Below are positions 1-8,138 of a stretch of DNA of 64,000 nt, one piece after another; positions within the stretch are counted from its first letter, which is position 1, and every line of letters begins with the position of its first letter. Location: positions 1-64,000 of the forward strand of contig JAEUWH010000066.1 of the NCBI GenBank assembly GCA_016785955.1, read 5' to 3'. This DNA comes from Pseudobdellovibrionaceae bacterium. GTDB taxonomy: Bacteria > Bdellovibrionota > Bdellovibrionia > Bdellovibrionales > Bdellovibrionaceae. The position numbers and the translations under genes were made by a program. The notes under the pieces are model-generated. The model searched no databases. It was not told the DNA's origin and worked only from the letters and a program-made list of their open reading frames with translations.

Positions 1-101
1 AGAATCCAATTTACCTAAAAAAAGAAATGGATAAAAAACTTAAAGTATTTTTTGAACTAGTCGATGAGATAAAAAGAAGAAACCGTGCAACCGGATCTTG
101 A
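1..101 (+). CDS. C-terminal end of an unknown protein (partial)
   Basis: An open frame enters from the left edge (codons in phase with base 3) and stops at TGA 99-101. It gives 32 residues ending in a basic helix-like tail (KRRNRATGS). The composition, rich in Lys and Glu with alternating hydrophobic residues, is that of real coding sequence. Too little is visible to name the family. Confidence 0.45.
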   Translation, partial: NPIYLKKEMDKKLKVFFELVDEIKRRNRATGS

Positions 102-212
102 TTGCACTGCTTCAGTATCATTTACCTATGAGTCAATACGATAGGCCTACGAGAGGCTATTTACCTGGATCTGAGACAAGTTGTTGGCACGAGAACTGAA
201 ATTGTCATAGTC

Positions 213-1187
213 ATGAAGTTTAAAACTATACGACCTGCTGCTGTTGCGGCTATTGCATTTATAGTCGTCCACTTTTTGTTCGTCTGTCCGCCGCTCTTTG
301 CTATGACCTGCAGAGAATTCTATCAAGAATTCATATTTCGACAGTTAAAACAAAGTGAGATAGAAATCCTGACCCGCTTTGCTTATGAACCTGATGTTTA
401 TCGGAGTAGTTCAGATCGGGTGATCTGGCTTCAATTCAAAAACGGACCCAACGAAAAACCTCAGACGGTCGATTTAAGCAATCCTAAACTTAATTCGAGT
501 TGGCCCATTGGACAAAAGGACTCTCCTGGAAAATTTCAGAACTTCCCTCTTCTATATGAAGCGGCTGTGCTTTCATTAAAACAGGGGGATACTGTGCGAT
601 TCGGATTAAAAACCTTTAAGCTAGGCGAATTCTTAGGAAACGGTAATGCGTCTCATATATTTGCTTTAGCTCATCAGCCGGACACTCATCAACCAGAGAT
701 GGTTATAAAGATTCCTTTTCTTGCTGCCAACTTAGCAAATCCAAATTCTATTAAGGGATTCCAAACGGTTGTTGATTGGAGGAAATCTCATTACGACAGA
801 ATGCTCGAAGTAAATCGAAGAAGCTTCCTAGCCCTTGAGAAAGAAAGAAATGATATCTTAACCGATGCTGACTTTAGATATATACTTATGCCAAGAATTC
901 GTGGCTCTGTCCTGGCTTCTGATTTTTTAGACCTCATTTCTAGACAAATTCGTGGTCGAGGTCTTTATGCTGGTGAAAGTTTTTATTTGAATTTAGAAAA
1001 ACTCCCCGCTGATATTGATGGTGTAACAAGAGGCCGCCTACTTGACCTTATCGGCTGGATGAAGTCCAGGGGGTATGTAGTGATGAAGAACTCTGCTGAA
1101 GGTGATGTTCATGTGTTAGAAACAGTTGTGACTCGACAGTTGATGCTCAGTGATCAGGGAAAATGGGAAGTGTTAGACGCAGAATAA
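213..1187 (+). CDS. Exported protein with a protein-kinase-like fold (putative pseudokinase)
   Basis: 324 aa. Residues 1-30 form a signal peptide ending near LFA. The mature protein opens with MTCREFY, the C-x-x-F-Y motif shared with several other exported proteins in this window. Residues about 125-165 resemble a kinase N-lobe: a glycine-rich loop (LGNGNASHIF) followed by MVIKIP, placed like the VAIK lysine strand. Further on, YILMPRIRG resembles a hinge, and the C-terminal MKSRGYVVMKNS and LSDQGKWEVLDAE sit where catalytic loop and DFG strand would be. HRD and DFG themselves are missing and the protein ends there, so catalysis is doubtful. The kinase assignment is inference from motif order. 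No clear Shine-Dalgarno precedes the ATG. It stands alone between unrelated genes. Confidence 0.7.
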   Translation: MKFKTIRPAAVAAIAFIVVHFLFVCPPLFAMTCREFYQEFIFRQLKQSEIEILTRFAYEPDVYRSSSDRVIWLQFKNGPNEKPQTVDLSNPKLNSSWPIGQKDSPGKFQNFPLLYEAAVLSLKQGDTVRFGLKTFKLGEFLGNGNASHIFALAHQPDTHQPEMVIKIPFLAANLANPNSIKGFQTVVDWRKSHYDRMLEVNRRSFLALEKERNDILTDADFRYILMPRIRGSVLASDFLDLISRQIRGRGLYAGESFYLNLEKLPADIDGVTRGRLLDLIGWMKSRGYVVMKNSAEGDVHVLETVVTRQLMLSDQGKWEVLDAE

Positions 1188-1254
1188 CGCCGACCCATAG
1201 ATAGTGGTGTCCTTTGTCCTTGCCAACTCATGTATCGTGGGTATTCGTTTCTTT

Positions 1255-1815
1255 TTAATTTTGAATTCGATAGCGAAGATAAAGCCAACCTTCGCTAAAA
1301 CGGCGCTCCTCCAATAGTTCTAGCCTGAGGACAACGTCTTTTGGTAAAACCGAGATCACAGGAATGCCGTTACCGATTGTCGTGGGGACGACGAACAAAT
1401 GGATTTCATCGACCAGTTTGCTCCGAAGAGCAAGAGCCGCCAGAGTTGGGCCGCCGATACAAAGATCTTTGTCCGATCTTGTTTTCATCTCACGAATCTT
1501 TTGGACATCGAAGTCATTCTCAAGACGAGTCCTTCGAGTGGATACAGATTTTAAACTTTTTGAATAGACAATCTTTTCCGCAGATTGCCAGACGTGCATG
1601 AAGTCTTTTTTATCTGCCGCCATATTGGTTAGAACAGGTGTTTCCCAGTAAGACATCGTCTCAAAATTCCGACGCCCATATAGATAGGTTCCTATAGGGC
1701 GCATGACTTCAGTGATGAACGCCGTGGACCCTTCAACTGGAATAGACCAATCATAATGTCCATCACCAATATAACCGTCCAGCGACATAATTGATACGTA
1801 ACTAAGCTTCGCCAT
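1255..1815 (-). CDS. Dihydrofolate reductase family protein (RibD C-terminal domain type)
   Basis: 186 aa with no signal peptide, so cytoplasmic. The N-terminal strand KLSYVSIMSLDGYIG and later YLYGRRNFETMSYW match the RibD-C/DHFR-like family (YyaP/YwjB group), NADPH-dependent reductases whose substrates are mostly unknown. IGGPTLAALALRSKLVDEIHLFVVP is the usual C-terminal nucleotide-binding region of that family. AAGGA lies about 9 nt before the ATG. It is a single gene; the repeat core at 1911-1927 lies upstream of it. The exact substrate cannot be read from sequence. Confidence 0.85.
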   Translation of the reverse strand: MAKLSYVSIMSLDGYIGDGHYDWSIPVEGSTAFITEVMRPIGTYLYGRRNFETMSYWETPVLTNMAADKKDFMHVWQSAEKIVYSKSLKSVSTRRTRLENDFDVQKIREMKTRSDKDLCIGGPTLAALALRSKLVDEIHLFVVPTTIGNGIPVISVLPKDVVLRLELLEERRFSEGWLYLRYRIQN

Positions 1816-1890
1816 GATTCAATATCCTTCTATGATTCTTTTTCCGCTATCATAACCTTCTAAAAATTCTTGTCCATCAAGAAAATCTTT

Positions 1891-1927
1891 GTCCTTACCA
1901 ACAACTGTTATTGCCAACCTATCTAGG
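1891..1927. repeat. Dispersed ACCTATCTAGG-type intergenic repeat, copy 1
   Basis: Contains GTCCTTACCAAC followed by TTGCCAACCTATCTAGG (1911-1927), a variant of the core found also at 17954, 24546, 31751 and 36397. It lies just downstream of the stop of the 1946-3358 minus-strand gene. A partial relative (GTCCTTGCCAACT) lies near 1215-1230. Confidence 0.6.
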
Positions 1928-1945
1928 CCGATTTCAGATCCTGAA

Positions 1946-3358
1946 TTATTGACACTGTAAGTTGGCAATACAGCGTCCGTACAAACAGGTAGAGTCACTC
2001 AGTATACACTTATACGTTTGAACATATTTTAAAAGCGCTGAGTAATGTAAAATCATATTTAGGGAGTTGCTACAGCCCTTAATTAAATTTATATCGTTAT
2101 CTCTAAAAGTTGCCAATTCTTGAGAAAATTGGGCAGATTGTTTGGTGAGTTTGACTAGAGAATCAAATGTAGTTTGGCATTGTGAAACTTCTTTAGATTT
2201 ATTTTCGTAGTAGGTTTTTGTCTGTTGCAAAGGATTTTTCAATCGTGATTGAAAGTTGAAAGTGCCTATCGGAGAAAAGAGTCCAACAAGTTCTTCTTGA
2301 GAAAATAAATACAATGATTGAAGCTGGTTTTCAGATAAAACTCCAAAGGTAATCATATTAGGCTCATAATTTTCTAAAAAAGATTTGATAGAAGTTAATT
2401 TCATTTTGATGTCATTGGCAACACCCTCTAAGGATTCAGAAAAGTATGTATAGTGATAGTTTTTAAAAAGGGTACTTGTGCTGCTAAAGTAGGCGTAGGT
2501 GCTTATAAGCGATGAAAGTTCAGTTTTTATGTTGGCCACCAAATCACTGCTGTTTGCATAGCCAAGCTTAGAGACATCAGCCGAAGTTAAATTGGGCGAT
2601 GTTAACACATACTGAATAAGGCCAGATAGATACTTATAGCGAGTTACAAAGTTGTTATAGACTTTATCTAGAGACTTTCTAATAAGGTAGAGTTTTAAAT
2701 TTTTGTCTATTTGAGAAATTGAAAGGACTCTTTCTGCCAAAAGTTTTCCCTTGAATTCATAATGTTTTTTTACACAACTGGTAGTGTAAATTTTTTCTTC
2801 AGTTTTGATGACGGTGTAGCCATTTAATTTATAGCTATCATAGGACGAATCGCTTTCGCTTTGTTTTTGGAAAAAAGATTTAGCCTCGCTGCCAACGCCA
2901 TTTAAAGTATTTTTCTCTCTGTTATCGTAGACACTTGCAGAACGAGACGCACTTTGATTTTCAGATTGTTCATCAGAGGAGTTCCTGACCGTTTGACGAT
3001 AGGCCCCCGAGAGTTCTGTTTTTTCACGATCACAGACAACTTGCCTTTGAAAGATCATAGCTTCGCTAGCTATCCAAGAGGGTAGGTTGCTAAAATTAGA
3101 CTCATTACTAAAACGTGTACGTAGCTGTGCTTCGACTCGTTGAAGAACAGCCTCTTCAGACTCTTTGGGGCCCTGGATGATCCATGGGGTTTCAATATTG
3201 TAATTGTTAGTCATCATGGGATTAATATAAGTTAGATAAACTTCAAAGGCTCTTGGGTCGCCTTGGTCGTCGTTTATTTGAGTTTGGGCTAAGGCCAGGG
3301 GTGAATTAAAAAAGTTTATGACGGTTAAAAATGAAATTAAAAAATGGAGTTGTTTCAT
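1946..3358 (-). CDS. Exported protein of unknown function with a Ser-rich segment and Cys-rich tail
   Basis: 470 aa. A signal peptide covers residues 1-24 (cleavage near LALAQ). A Cys near residue 112 is followed by a roughly 80-residue polar segment rich in Ser, Asn, Glu and Asp (SSDEQSENQSASRSASVY) and then a second Cys in TTSCVKKHY. The rest is helical and ends with a Cys-rich tail (KCILSDSTCLYGRC) with five Cys in about 20 residues. I recognise no family. The upstream gene (3385-3879, gap 26 nt) has the same Cys, Ser-rich segment, Cys layout, so the two look like paralogous modules in one operon, probably periplasmic or surface-located. Confidence 0.75.
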   Translation of the reverse strand: MKQLHFLISFLTVINFFNSPLALAQTQINDDQGDPRAFEVYLTYINPMMTNNYNIETPWIIQGPKESEEAVLQRVEAQLRTRFSNESNFSNLPSWIASEAMIFQRQVVCDREKTELSGAYRQTVRNSSDEQSENQSASRSASVYDNREKNTLNGVGSEAKSFFQKQSESDSSYDSYKLNGYTVIKTEEKIYTTSCVKKHYEFKGKLLAERVLSISQIDKNLKLYLIRKSLDKVYNNFVTRYKYLSGLIQYVLTSPNLTSADVSKLGYANSSDLVANIKTELSSLISTYAYFSSTSTLFKNYHYTYFSESLEGVANDIKMKLTSIKSFLENYEPNMITFGVLSENQLQSLYLFSQEELVGLFSPIGTFNFQSRLKNPLQQTKTYYENKSKEVSQCQTTFDSLVKLTKQSAQFSQELATFRDNDINLIKGCSNSLNMILHYSALLKYVQTYKCILSDSTCLYGRCIANLQCQ

Positions 3359-3384
3359 AGGTATTTCCTTGGGTGTGGTTGTTT

Positions 3385-3879
3385 TTATTGTTGAACCTGT
3401 TGGCAGGGGTAAAAAGTTAGTTGATCAAGGTTGTCATTAATAATTTGGCCTTGATATCGATGATTGTACCAATCGCTTTCAGAGGAAGATCCACTCTCGT
3501 TCCATCGACCTTTGGTGGATGATTTCTGGGCCGATACACCGTCATCACTGACAGCAGCTCGTTTTGATCCGGTTGAAAAAGATCCTGAGTCAGAGTAGGA
3601 AGAACTATAGCTCGAGCCGCCTTTAAGCTGATTATTCCAGGTCTCAGAGCGGTATCTTTTTCTAGAGATAGTCACAGGCGTCGATGAACAACCGGTTTGA
3701 GCCTGAACTTGAACCCATCCCCCTTGAACCTTTAAATAATAGGGAAGCTGATCTCCTTGAGTGACGTGGGTCAGGAAAATTTCGTTTGCATAGGGGACTT
3801 CTTGTGGGCTCCAACTTAAGGCATAGGTGAAATGAGTTAGAAGGAATAGAGAAGTAAAAGTTAATTTATTAAAAATCAT
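3385..3879 (-). CDS. Small exported Ser-rich protein, first gene of a two-gene operon
   Basis: 164 aa. Signal peptide (residues 1-20, ending TYA), then QGGWVQVQAQTGCSS, a segment of about 55 residues dominated by Ser, Asp, Gly and Lys, and a C-terminal strand LTFYPCQ bearing the second Cys. A good ribosome site (AGGAG, 6 nt before ATG) supports the start. The following gene, 1946-3358, begins 26 nt downstream and repeats the same architecture on a larger scale, which suggests a shared role. Function unknown. Confidence 0.75.
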   Translation of the reverse strand: MIFNKLTFTSLFLLTHFTYALSWSPQEVPYANEIFLTHVTQGDQLPYYLKVQGGWVQVQAQTGCSSTPVTISRKRYRSETWNNQLKGGSSYSSSYSDSGSFSTGSKRAAVSDDGVSAQKSSTKGRWNESGSSSESDWYNHRYQGQIINDNLDQLTFYPCQQVQQ

Positions 3880-4019
3880 GATGGACTCCTGGGTTAGGTT
3901 TTTAGTAAGAATATAGAACTAAAGTAAAAAAATGAATTTTTTGAAGTTGAAATTGTTCCTGTTTTTGGAACAGCAACACGGGGCGGTTTTATGGATTATG
4001 TAGGTATGGGACTATCCGT

Positions 4020-4250
4020 ACTGTCGGCGTCTATCTTTACGACGCCTGTATAAAGAAATCTCATTTTGAGAATCTGGGATAGTCTGGCGGGGGGGGTATA
4101 TTTTTCAATATATGGCTTGATGGATTAGTTGATTGGTTAATCCATTATAATTGGTCTGTTTGTCCTGGTGAGCCCTTTTTTATTTGCAGCCCAGAAGAAT
4201 ATTACAAATAAACGACGCCGCGGATATACCGGGCGTCGTTTATTTTTTTT
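4020..4250 (+). ncRNA. Candidate structured non-coding RNA in a 558-base gap
   Basis: The gap 3880-4437 has no credible coding frame but several stems readable on the + strand: GGCGTC/GACGCC (4026-4031 with 4041-4046), ATGGATTA/TAATCCAT (4120-4127 with 4138-4145) and the strong terminator at 4206-4250. A further small stem, TGTTCC/GGAACA, lies near 3955-3975. Successive hairpins ending in a factor-independent terminator suggest a small RNA of about 200-250 nt. No known family is recognised and the promoter is not certain. Confidence 0.3.
4206..4250 (+). terminator. Strong factor-independent terminator
   Basis: A 14-bp perfect stem (AAATAAACGACGCC at 4206-4219 with GGCGTCGTTTATTT at 4232-4245) whose 12-nt loop can fold further (CGG/CCG) runs into a T tract (4241-4250). 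No + strand protein gene precedes it, so it probably ends the candidate RNA above. Confidence 0.75.
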
Positions 4251-4296
4251 GTTTGTTAAGCGTTTACGGAGTTGTTTGAAGTTAAAATAAATTTCA

Positions 4297-4357
4297 GTTT
4301 AAATTTAAATTTAAATTTAAGTTTAAGTTTAAATTTAAATTTAAATTTAAATTTAAA
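4297..4357. repeat. TTTAAA/TTTAAG hexanucleotide tandem array
   Basis: About ten head-to-tail copies of a 6-bp unit, TTTAAA with a few TTTAAG variants. TTTAAA is self-complementary, so the array can fold back on itself. It is flanked by GAAGTTAA on the left (about 4279) and its complement TTAACTTC on the right (about 4368). It lies downstream of the 4438-4704 minus-strand gene and may act as its 3' end structure. Confidence 0.8.
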
Positions 4358-4437
4358 ACTTCGACTCTTAACTTCAGACAAAATTCAGACTAACTAAAGA
4401 AATAAATTTACGACGATGAGTCAGTAAATCAATCTGC

Positions 4438-4704
4438 TTAGTCGGCTTTGTTTTTAATTTCGGTGGCCTTAGTGCCTACCGCATCGGCTGCAGATTTTGC
4501 TTTGTTGATGCCTTTTTTTACAGCGCATTCCATTTTTCCATTTATCATTTCGCAAACTTCATCTTTGCCTTTACGGTATGTTTTTTTAACACCATCGACA
4601 GCCTTGTTTTTCATAGTCTCGCCTTTCTCTAAAACAGTTTCTTCTGCAATCGAGGAAAGGGCGGCTAAAAGTACGCATGATAAAATAACTTGAATAAGCT
4701 TCAT
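4438..4704 (-). CDS. Small exported Lys/Ala-rich helical protein
   Basis: 88 aa. Signal peptide (residues 1-20, ending SSIA), then a highly charged, probably fully helical mature part in which Lys, Ala and Asp repeat (KNKAVDGVKK, KKGINKAKSAADAV), reminiscent of LEA- or apolipoprotein-like helices. Two Cys (CEMINGKMEC) probably form a disulfide. AGGAG lies upstream of the ATG. It is a single gene, with maeB on the same strand 360 nt upstream. Probably a periplasmic or envelope protein; exact role unknown. Confidence 0.75.
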   Translation of the reverse strand: MKLIQVILSCVLLAALSSIAEETVLEKGETMKNKAVDGVKKTYRKGKDEVCEMINGKMECAVKKGINKAKSAADAVGTKATEIKNKAD

Positions 4705-5020
4705 AAAATCTCCTATTTCTAAATTTGTTTGTTATTGTACAAAGCAAACATAATACCGTTGATTTAGGCTTCTGCGGACGAATAGGTGAGATCTCACAAA
4801 CCTATATGTAGCGAAAATCCCCACGCCGTAGCTATTTTCCACATTCTCAGAACCACACGGAAAGAATCTGTGTCCAGTGAGTCCTTTCAATTAGGCAATC
4901 TTAAGCATCTTACGACGTTCTGGGAAAACATCATTTGTCCAAAATTCGTGAAGCTCTATGTCTTCGGCGATACATAAAGACAAAACGATATGAAATGCTT
5001 CGTATCGCACCACACCTGGA

Positions 5021-5047
5021 GCCAAACAGGCTTTGCCCCTGTTTGGC
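5021..5047. other. 10-bp hairpin downstream of maeB
   Basis: GCCAAACAGG (5021-5030) and CCTGTTTGGC (5038-5047) form a perfect stem 21 nt beyond the maeB stop. No T tract follows on the minus strand, so it is either a weak or factor-dependent 3' end or an mRNA-stabilising stem. Nothing else was seen in the 4705-5067 gap apart from an upstream region for the 4438-4704 gene. Confidence 0.45.
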
Positions 5048-5067
5048 CGTGCCTGTCTCGTCTCTGG

Positions 5068-7386
5068 CTATGTTTGTGGAGCGTCTGCGGTCCGCGTCTG
5101 ATTTTTGTTTTCGCGTGCGGCTTTAATGTATTGCGCTTCCAGAGTCGTCAAAACAACGGAGTTGATAATTCCTTCGACCGTGGTGGTGCGCTGAAGTACG
5201 TTCGCGCTTCGACGAATGCCCATCAAGAACGGACCTAACACTTCCACCTTACCCAACTGCTGCATCAGTTTGTAACTGATATTGGCACTTTCGAGATTTG
5301 GAAATAACAACACGTTGGCGCCGCCCTTGATTTCGCAAAAAGGAAAAATACGCTCGGCAATTTCGGCATTGACTGCCGTGTCGGCCTGAATATCGCCATC
5401 CACCATCAGATCTGGTCGCATTTCGCGCGCCAGCTCGGCCGCTTTTTTCATTTTTGCCGGGGTGCCTGAACCGGCCGTGAAATTAGAATAGGACAGCATC
5501 GCTACCTTTGGTTTTTTTCCAAAGTACTCGACGATACGACTGCATTGGTCGGCAATTTTGGCCAGTTCTTCGCTGGTGGGATTGAAATTAACGGTGGTGT
5601 CCGACAGCAGCACGAAACGATCATCCGTCAGAATCAAATTGCAACCCGCCGCGATTTCATTATGACCGACCCCAATGATTTGAAGAATCGGTTTCACGGC
5701 GTCCGCATAGTTCTGCGTCGAGCCTGTCACTAGACCATCGGCATCGTCCATCATCACCATCATGGCCGAAAAATAATTTGGGTCCGACATTAAACGTTCG
5801 GCTTCTTTCAAGGTTACACCCTTGCGCTGGCGGAGTTTGTAGAGTTCTTGAACGTAGGTTTTGAATTTTGGATGCTGAGAGGGGTGAATGATGGGAATAT
5901 GTTCCAACGCCGTCAATTCCAGCGCCTTGATTTTGTCGCGAACACGGTCCGGGTAGCCAATTAAAATGGGCTCGCAGATGCCTTCTTCGACCAACGTGCG
6001 CAGTGCTTTTAAAATTTTATTCGAGGTGCCTTCGGGGAAAACGATTTTGCATTTATGTCCGGTGGCGACCGAGTTTTGGCGCACGCGATTAATGGATGTT
6101 CGGATGAATGATTTAGAAGGGCCTTGAAATGATTCCAATCGATCTCGGTATTTATCCCAATCTTCGATGTTCTTAGTCGCCACGCCACTTTTCATGGCTG
6201 CTTTGGCCACGGCCGGAGCCACCCACAATAGAACGCGGGTGTCGAAAGGCTTGGGGATCAAATACTCGCGGCCAAACTTAAAACTTTTTCCACCGTAGGT
6301 TTCGGAAACGGCTTCGGGTACTGGTTCGCGCGTTAAATCAGCCAGGGCTTTCACGGCGGCCAGTTTCATCTCTTCATTGATTTGTGTCGAGCGTGTGTCT
6401 AAAGCCCCCCGGAAAATAGAAGGAAAACCAAGCACATTGTTCACCTGATTAGGAAAGTCAGAACGACCGGTGGCGATGATGGCATCGGCCCGCGCGGTGC
6501 GCGCACTGATGGGGTCAATTTCGGGATCGGGATTGGCCATCGCAAAAATGATCGGGTCCTTGGCCATTTTTTTAATCATCTCACCCGTGACAGCTCCGGC
6601 AACGGAAAGACCCACAAAGACATCCGCGCCATCCAGCGCTTCGCTGAGTGTACGTTTTTCAGTTTCCACCATAAAAGCTTCTTTGTATTTATTCATTCCC
6701 GATTTGCGACCTTTGTAGATCACGCCTTGGGAATCGCACATCATCAAGTTTGTGCGCTTTACCCCCAATGCGATAAAAATATTCGAACACGCAACGGCGC
6801 TGGCTCCGGCACCGTTCACAACCAAGCGAATTTGGCCAATGTCTTTGCCGGTGATATGACAGGCGTTCAGCAGGGCTGCGCCACTGACGATCGCCGTTCC
6901 GTGTTGGTCATCATGAAATACGGGGATATTCATTTCTTTTTTAAGTGTCTCTTCAATTTCAAAACATTCAGGCGCTTTGATGTCTTCCAGATTGATTCCG
7001 CCAAACGTGGGTTCAAGATTGCGCACCGCTTGGATAAATTCCTTGGGATCGTCCGTTTTGATTTCGATATCAAACACATCGATACCGGCGAATTGTTTGA
7101 ATAAAATTCCTTTTCCTTCCATGACGGGTTTGGAGGCTAAAGGTCCTATGTTGCCAAGTCCCAGGACCGCCGTGCCGTTAGAGATCACACCGACCAAATT
7201 GCCTTTGGATGTATAATCATAAACTTTGCTTTCGTCTTTAGCGATGACTTTGCACGGTACGGCCACTCCGGGGGAATAGGCCAGGGCGAGGTCCTTTTCT
7301 GTTGCGCAAGGTTTGGAAGATATAACTTCAATTTTTCCAGGTTTACCCTTGGCGTGATACTCGAGAGCTTCTTTATCTAAACTCAT
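5068..7386 (-). CDS. maeB: NADP-dependent malic enzyme with C-terminal phosphotransacetylase-like domain
   Basis: 772 aa, the usual length of MaeB. Residues 1-420 are a malic enzyme: the N-terminal ALEYHAKGKPGKIEV, the metal/malate region with FHDDQHGTAIV, and the dinucleotide fold LVVNGAGASAVACSNI. Residues about 440-755 form a Pta-like domain (KIVFPEGTSNKILKAL, DGLVTGSTQNYADAV, ELAREMRPDLMVDGDIQ), which in this family is regulatory, binding acetyl-CoA, rather than catalytic. It converts malate to pyruvate with NADPH formation. It is transcribed alone, with a 280-nt upstream gap. Confidence 0.95.
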   Translation of the reverse strand: MSLDKEALEYHAKGKPGKIEVISSKPCATEKDLALAYSPGVAVPCKVIAKDESKVYDYTSKGNLVGVISNGTAVLGLGNIGPLASKPVMEGKGILFKQFAGIDVFDIEIKTDDPKEFIQAVRNLEPTFGGINLEDIKAPECFEIEETLKKEMNIPVFHDDQHGTAIVSGAALLNACHITGKDIGQIRLVVNGAGASAVACSNIFIALGVKRTNLMMCDSQGVIYKGRKSGMNKYKEAFMVETEKRTLSEALDGADVFVGLSVAGAVTGEMIKKMAKDPIIFAMANPDPEIDPISARTARADAIIATGRSDFPNQVNNVLGFPSIFRGALDTRSTQINEEMKLAAVKALADLTREPVPEAVSETYGGKSFKFGREYLIPKPFDTRVLLWVAPAVAKAAMKSGVATKNIEDWDKYRDRLESFQGPSKSFIRTSINRVRQNSVATGHKCKIVFPEGTSNKILKALRTLVEEGICEPILIGYPDRVRDKIKALELTALEHIPIIHPSQHPKFKTYVQELYKLRQRKGVTLKEAERLMSDPNYFSAMMVMMDDADGLVTGSTQNYADAVKPILQIIGVGHNEIAAGCNLILTDDRFVLLSDTTVNFNPTSEELAKIADQCSRIVEYFGKKPKVAMLSYSNFTAGSGTPAKMKKAAELAREMRPDLMVDGDIQADTAVNAEIAERIFPFCEIKGGANVLLFPNLESANISYKLMQQLGKVEVLGPFLMGIRRSANVLQRTTTVEGIINSVVLTTLEAQYIKAARENKNQTRTADAPQT

Positions 7387-7666
7387 AATGTCCTCTTTTG
7401 TTTCTAGGGACCCATTAAATGGACTTGCCTCGCTAATGTCAAATTCAAGCGAGGTATTGAGGTGTGGGTCAAAGTTCTTCAGCTGAAAATCAAGGAGCTT
7501 TGTGAAAGCACTTTGATGGCTTATGGGTGTCTATCTGTGGGTATGTGAATATTTTTTAAGCTTTTTCTAACCTATTCTTTGGTTGAGGTGTCTTAAGAAC
7601 AAGAGCGACCATTGAAGGGCGCTCAAGGAAGAGGCAAGAGGTCTCTCTGGTAGATCAGGAGGATGA

Positions 7667-8005
7667 ATGAAATGGATTTCTTTATGGGTCGTTATAATTA
7701 TGATGCATTGTGGGTTTTCAGCGCTGGCAATGTCATCAGAAGACTTTAACAAGGAGATTGAAATGCTGACTCAAGATCAGTACACGCAGCACGTGGCGAC
7801 GATAAATCAAGTGCGGGCAACAGAGGCCGCTGTAGACTTTGAAAACAAGTACCGTCGTCCGTCTCCGGCCAAATCGCTTGTGTTTTTTCCATTGAAACTG
7901 CGTCCGAAATTATTTGGCAAGCCAAAGACTAAAGTCGCCGTGACGACGCCGCCGGCAAATTCGAAAGTGAATAGTATTCAGCTCTATCGTGAGCAAATGC
8001 TTTAA
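7667..8005 (+). CDS. Small exported protein of unknown function
   Basis: 112 aa. Signal peptide (residues 1-22, cleavage near SALA), a short acidic helical region, then a basic stretch (FFPLKLRPKLFGKPKTK). The ribosome site AGGAGG (7657-7662) lies 4 nt before the chosen ATG; an ATG at 7663 is out of frame. Single gene; the fad operon starts 133 nt downstream behind its own control element. No family recognised. Confidence 0.65.
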   Translation: MKWISLWVVIIMMHCGFSALAMSSEDFNKEIEMLTQDQYTQHVATINQVRATEAAVDFENKYRRPSPAKSLVFFPLKLRPKLFGKPKTKVAVTTPPANSKVNSIQLYREQML

Positions 8006-8088
8006 GGTCCAGTTCGGAAAATTAACAAAACAAATAGTGCGCATTGTCTTTTGTAGGGGGGTTCATTAAAAAATTGTAAAATAGGGTG

Positions 8089-8133
8089 CCTTAGTTATCA
8101 TTTTAATTGAAGAAATAAATGATAACTAAGGAG
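8089..8133 (+). promoter_or_regulatory. 15-bp inverted repeat covering the fadI ribosome site
   Basis: CCTTAGTTATCATTT (8089-8103) and AAATGATAACTAAGG (8117-8131) are perfect complements separated by 13 nt. The Shine-Dalgarno AAGGAG (8128-8133) starts inside the right arm and the fadI ATG follows at 8139. In RNA the hairpin would hide most of the ribosome site; in DNA it could equally be an operator for a dimeric regulator. No such element lies before fadJ. Confidence 0.65.
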
Positions 8134-8138
8134 TTTTT

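Noticed and set aside
1961-1970. GTTGGCAATA as an inverted partner of TATTGCCAAC at 1909-1918
   Set aside because: The right copy is made of the last codons of the 1946-3358 gene, so the match is likely coincidental.
4786-5238. Several + strand frames beside maeB
   Set aside because: They lie partly antisense to maeB, lack ribosome sites and show no domain.
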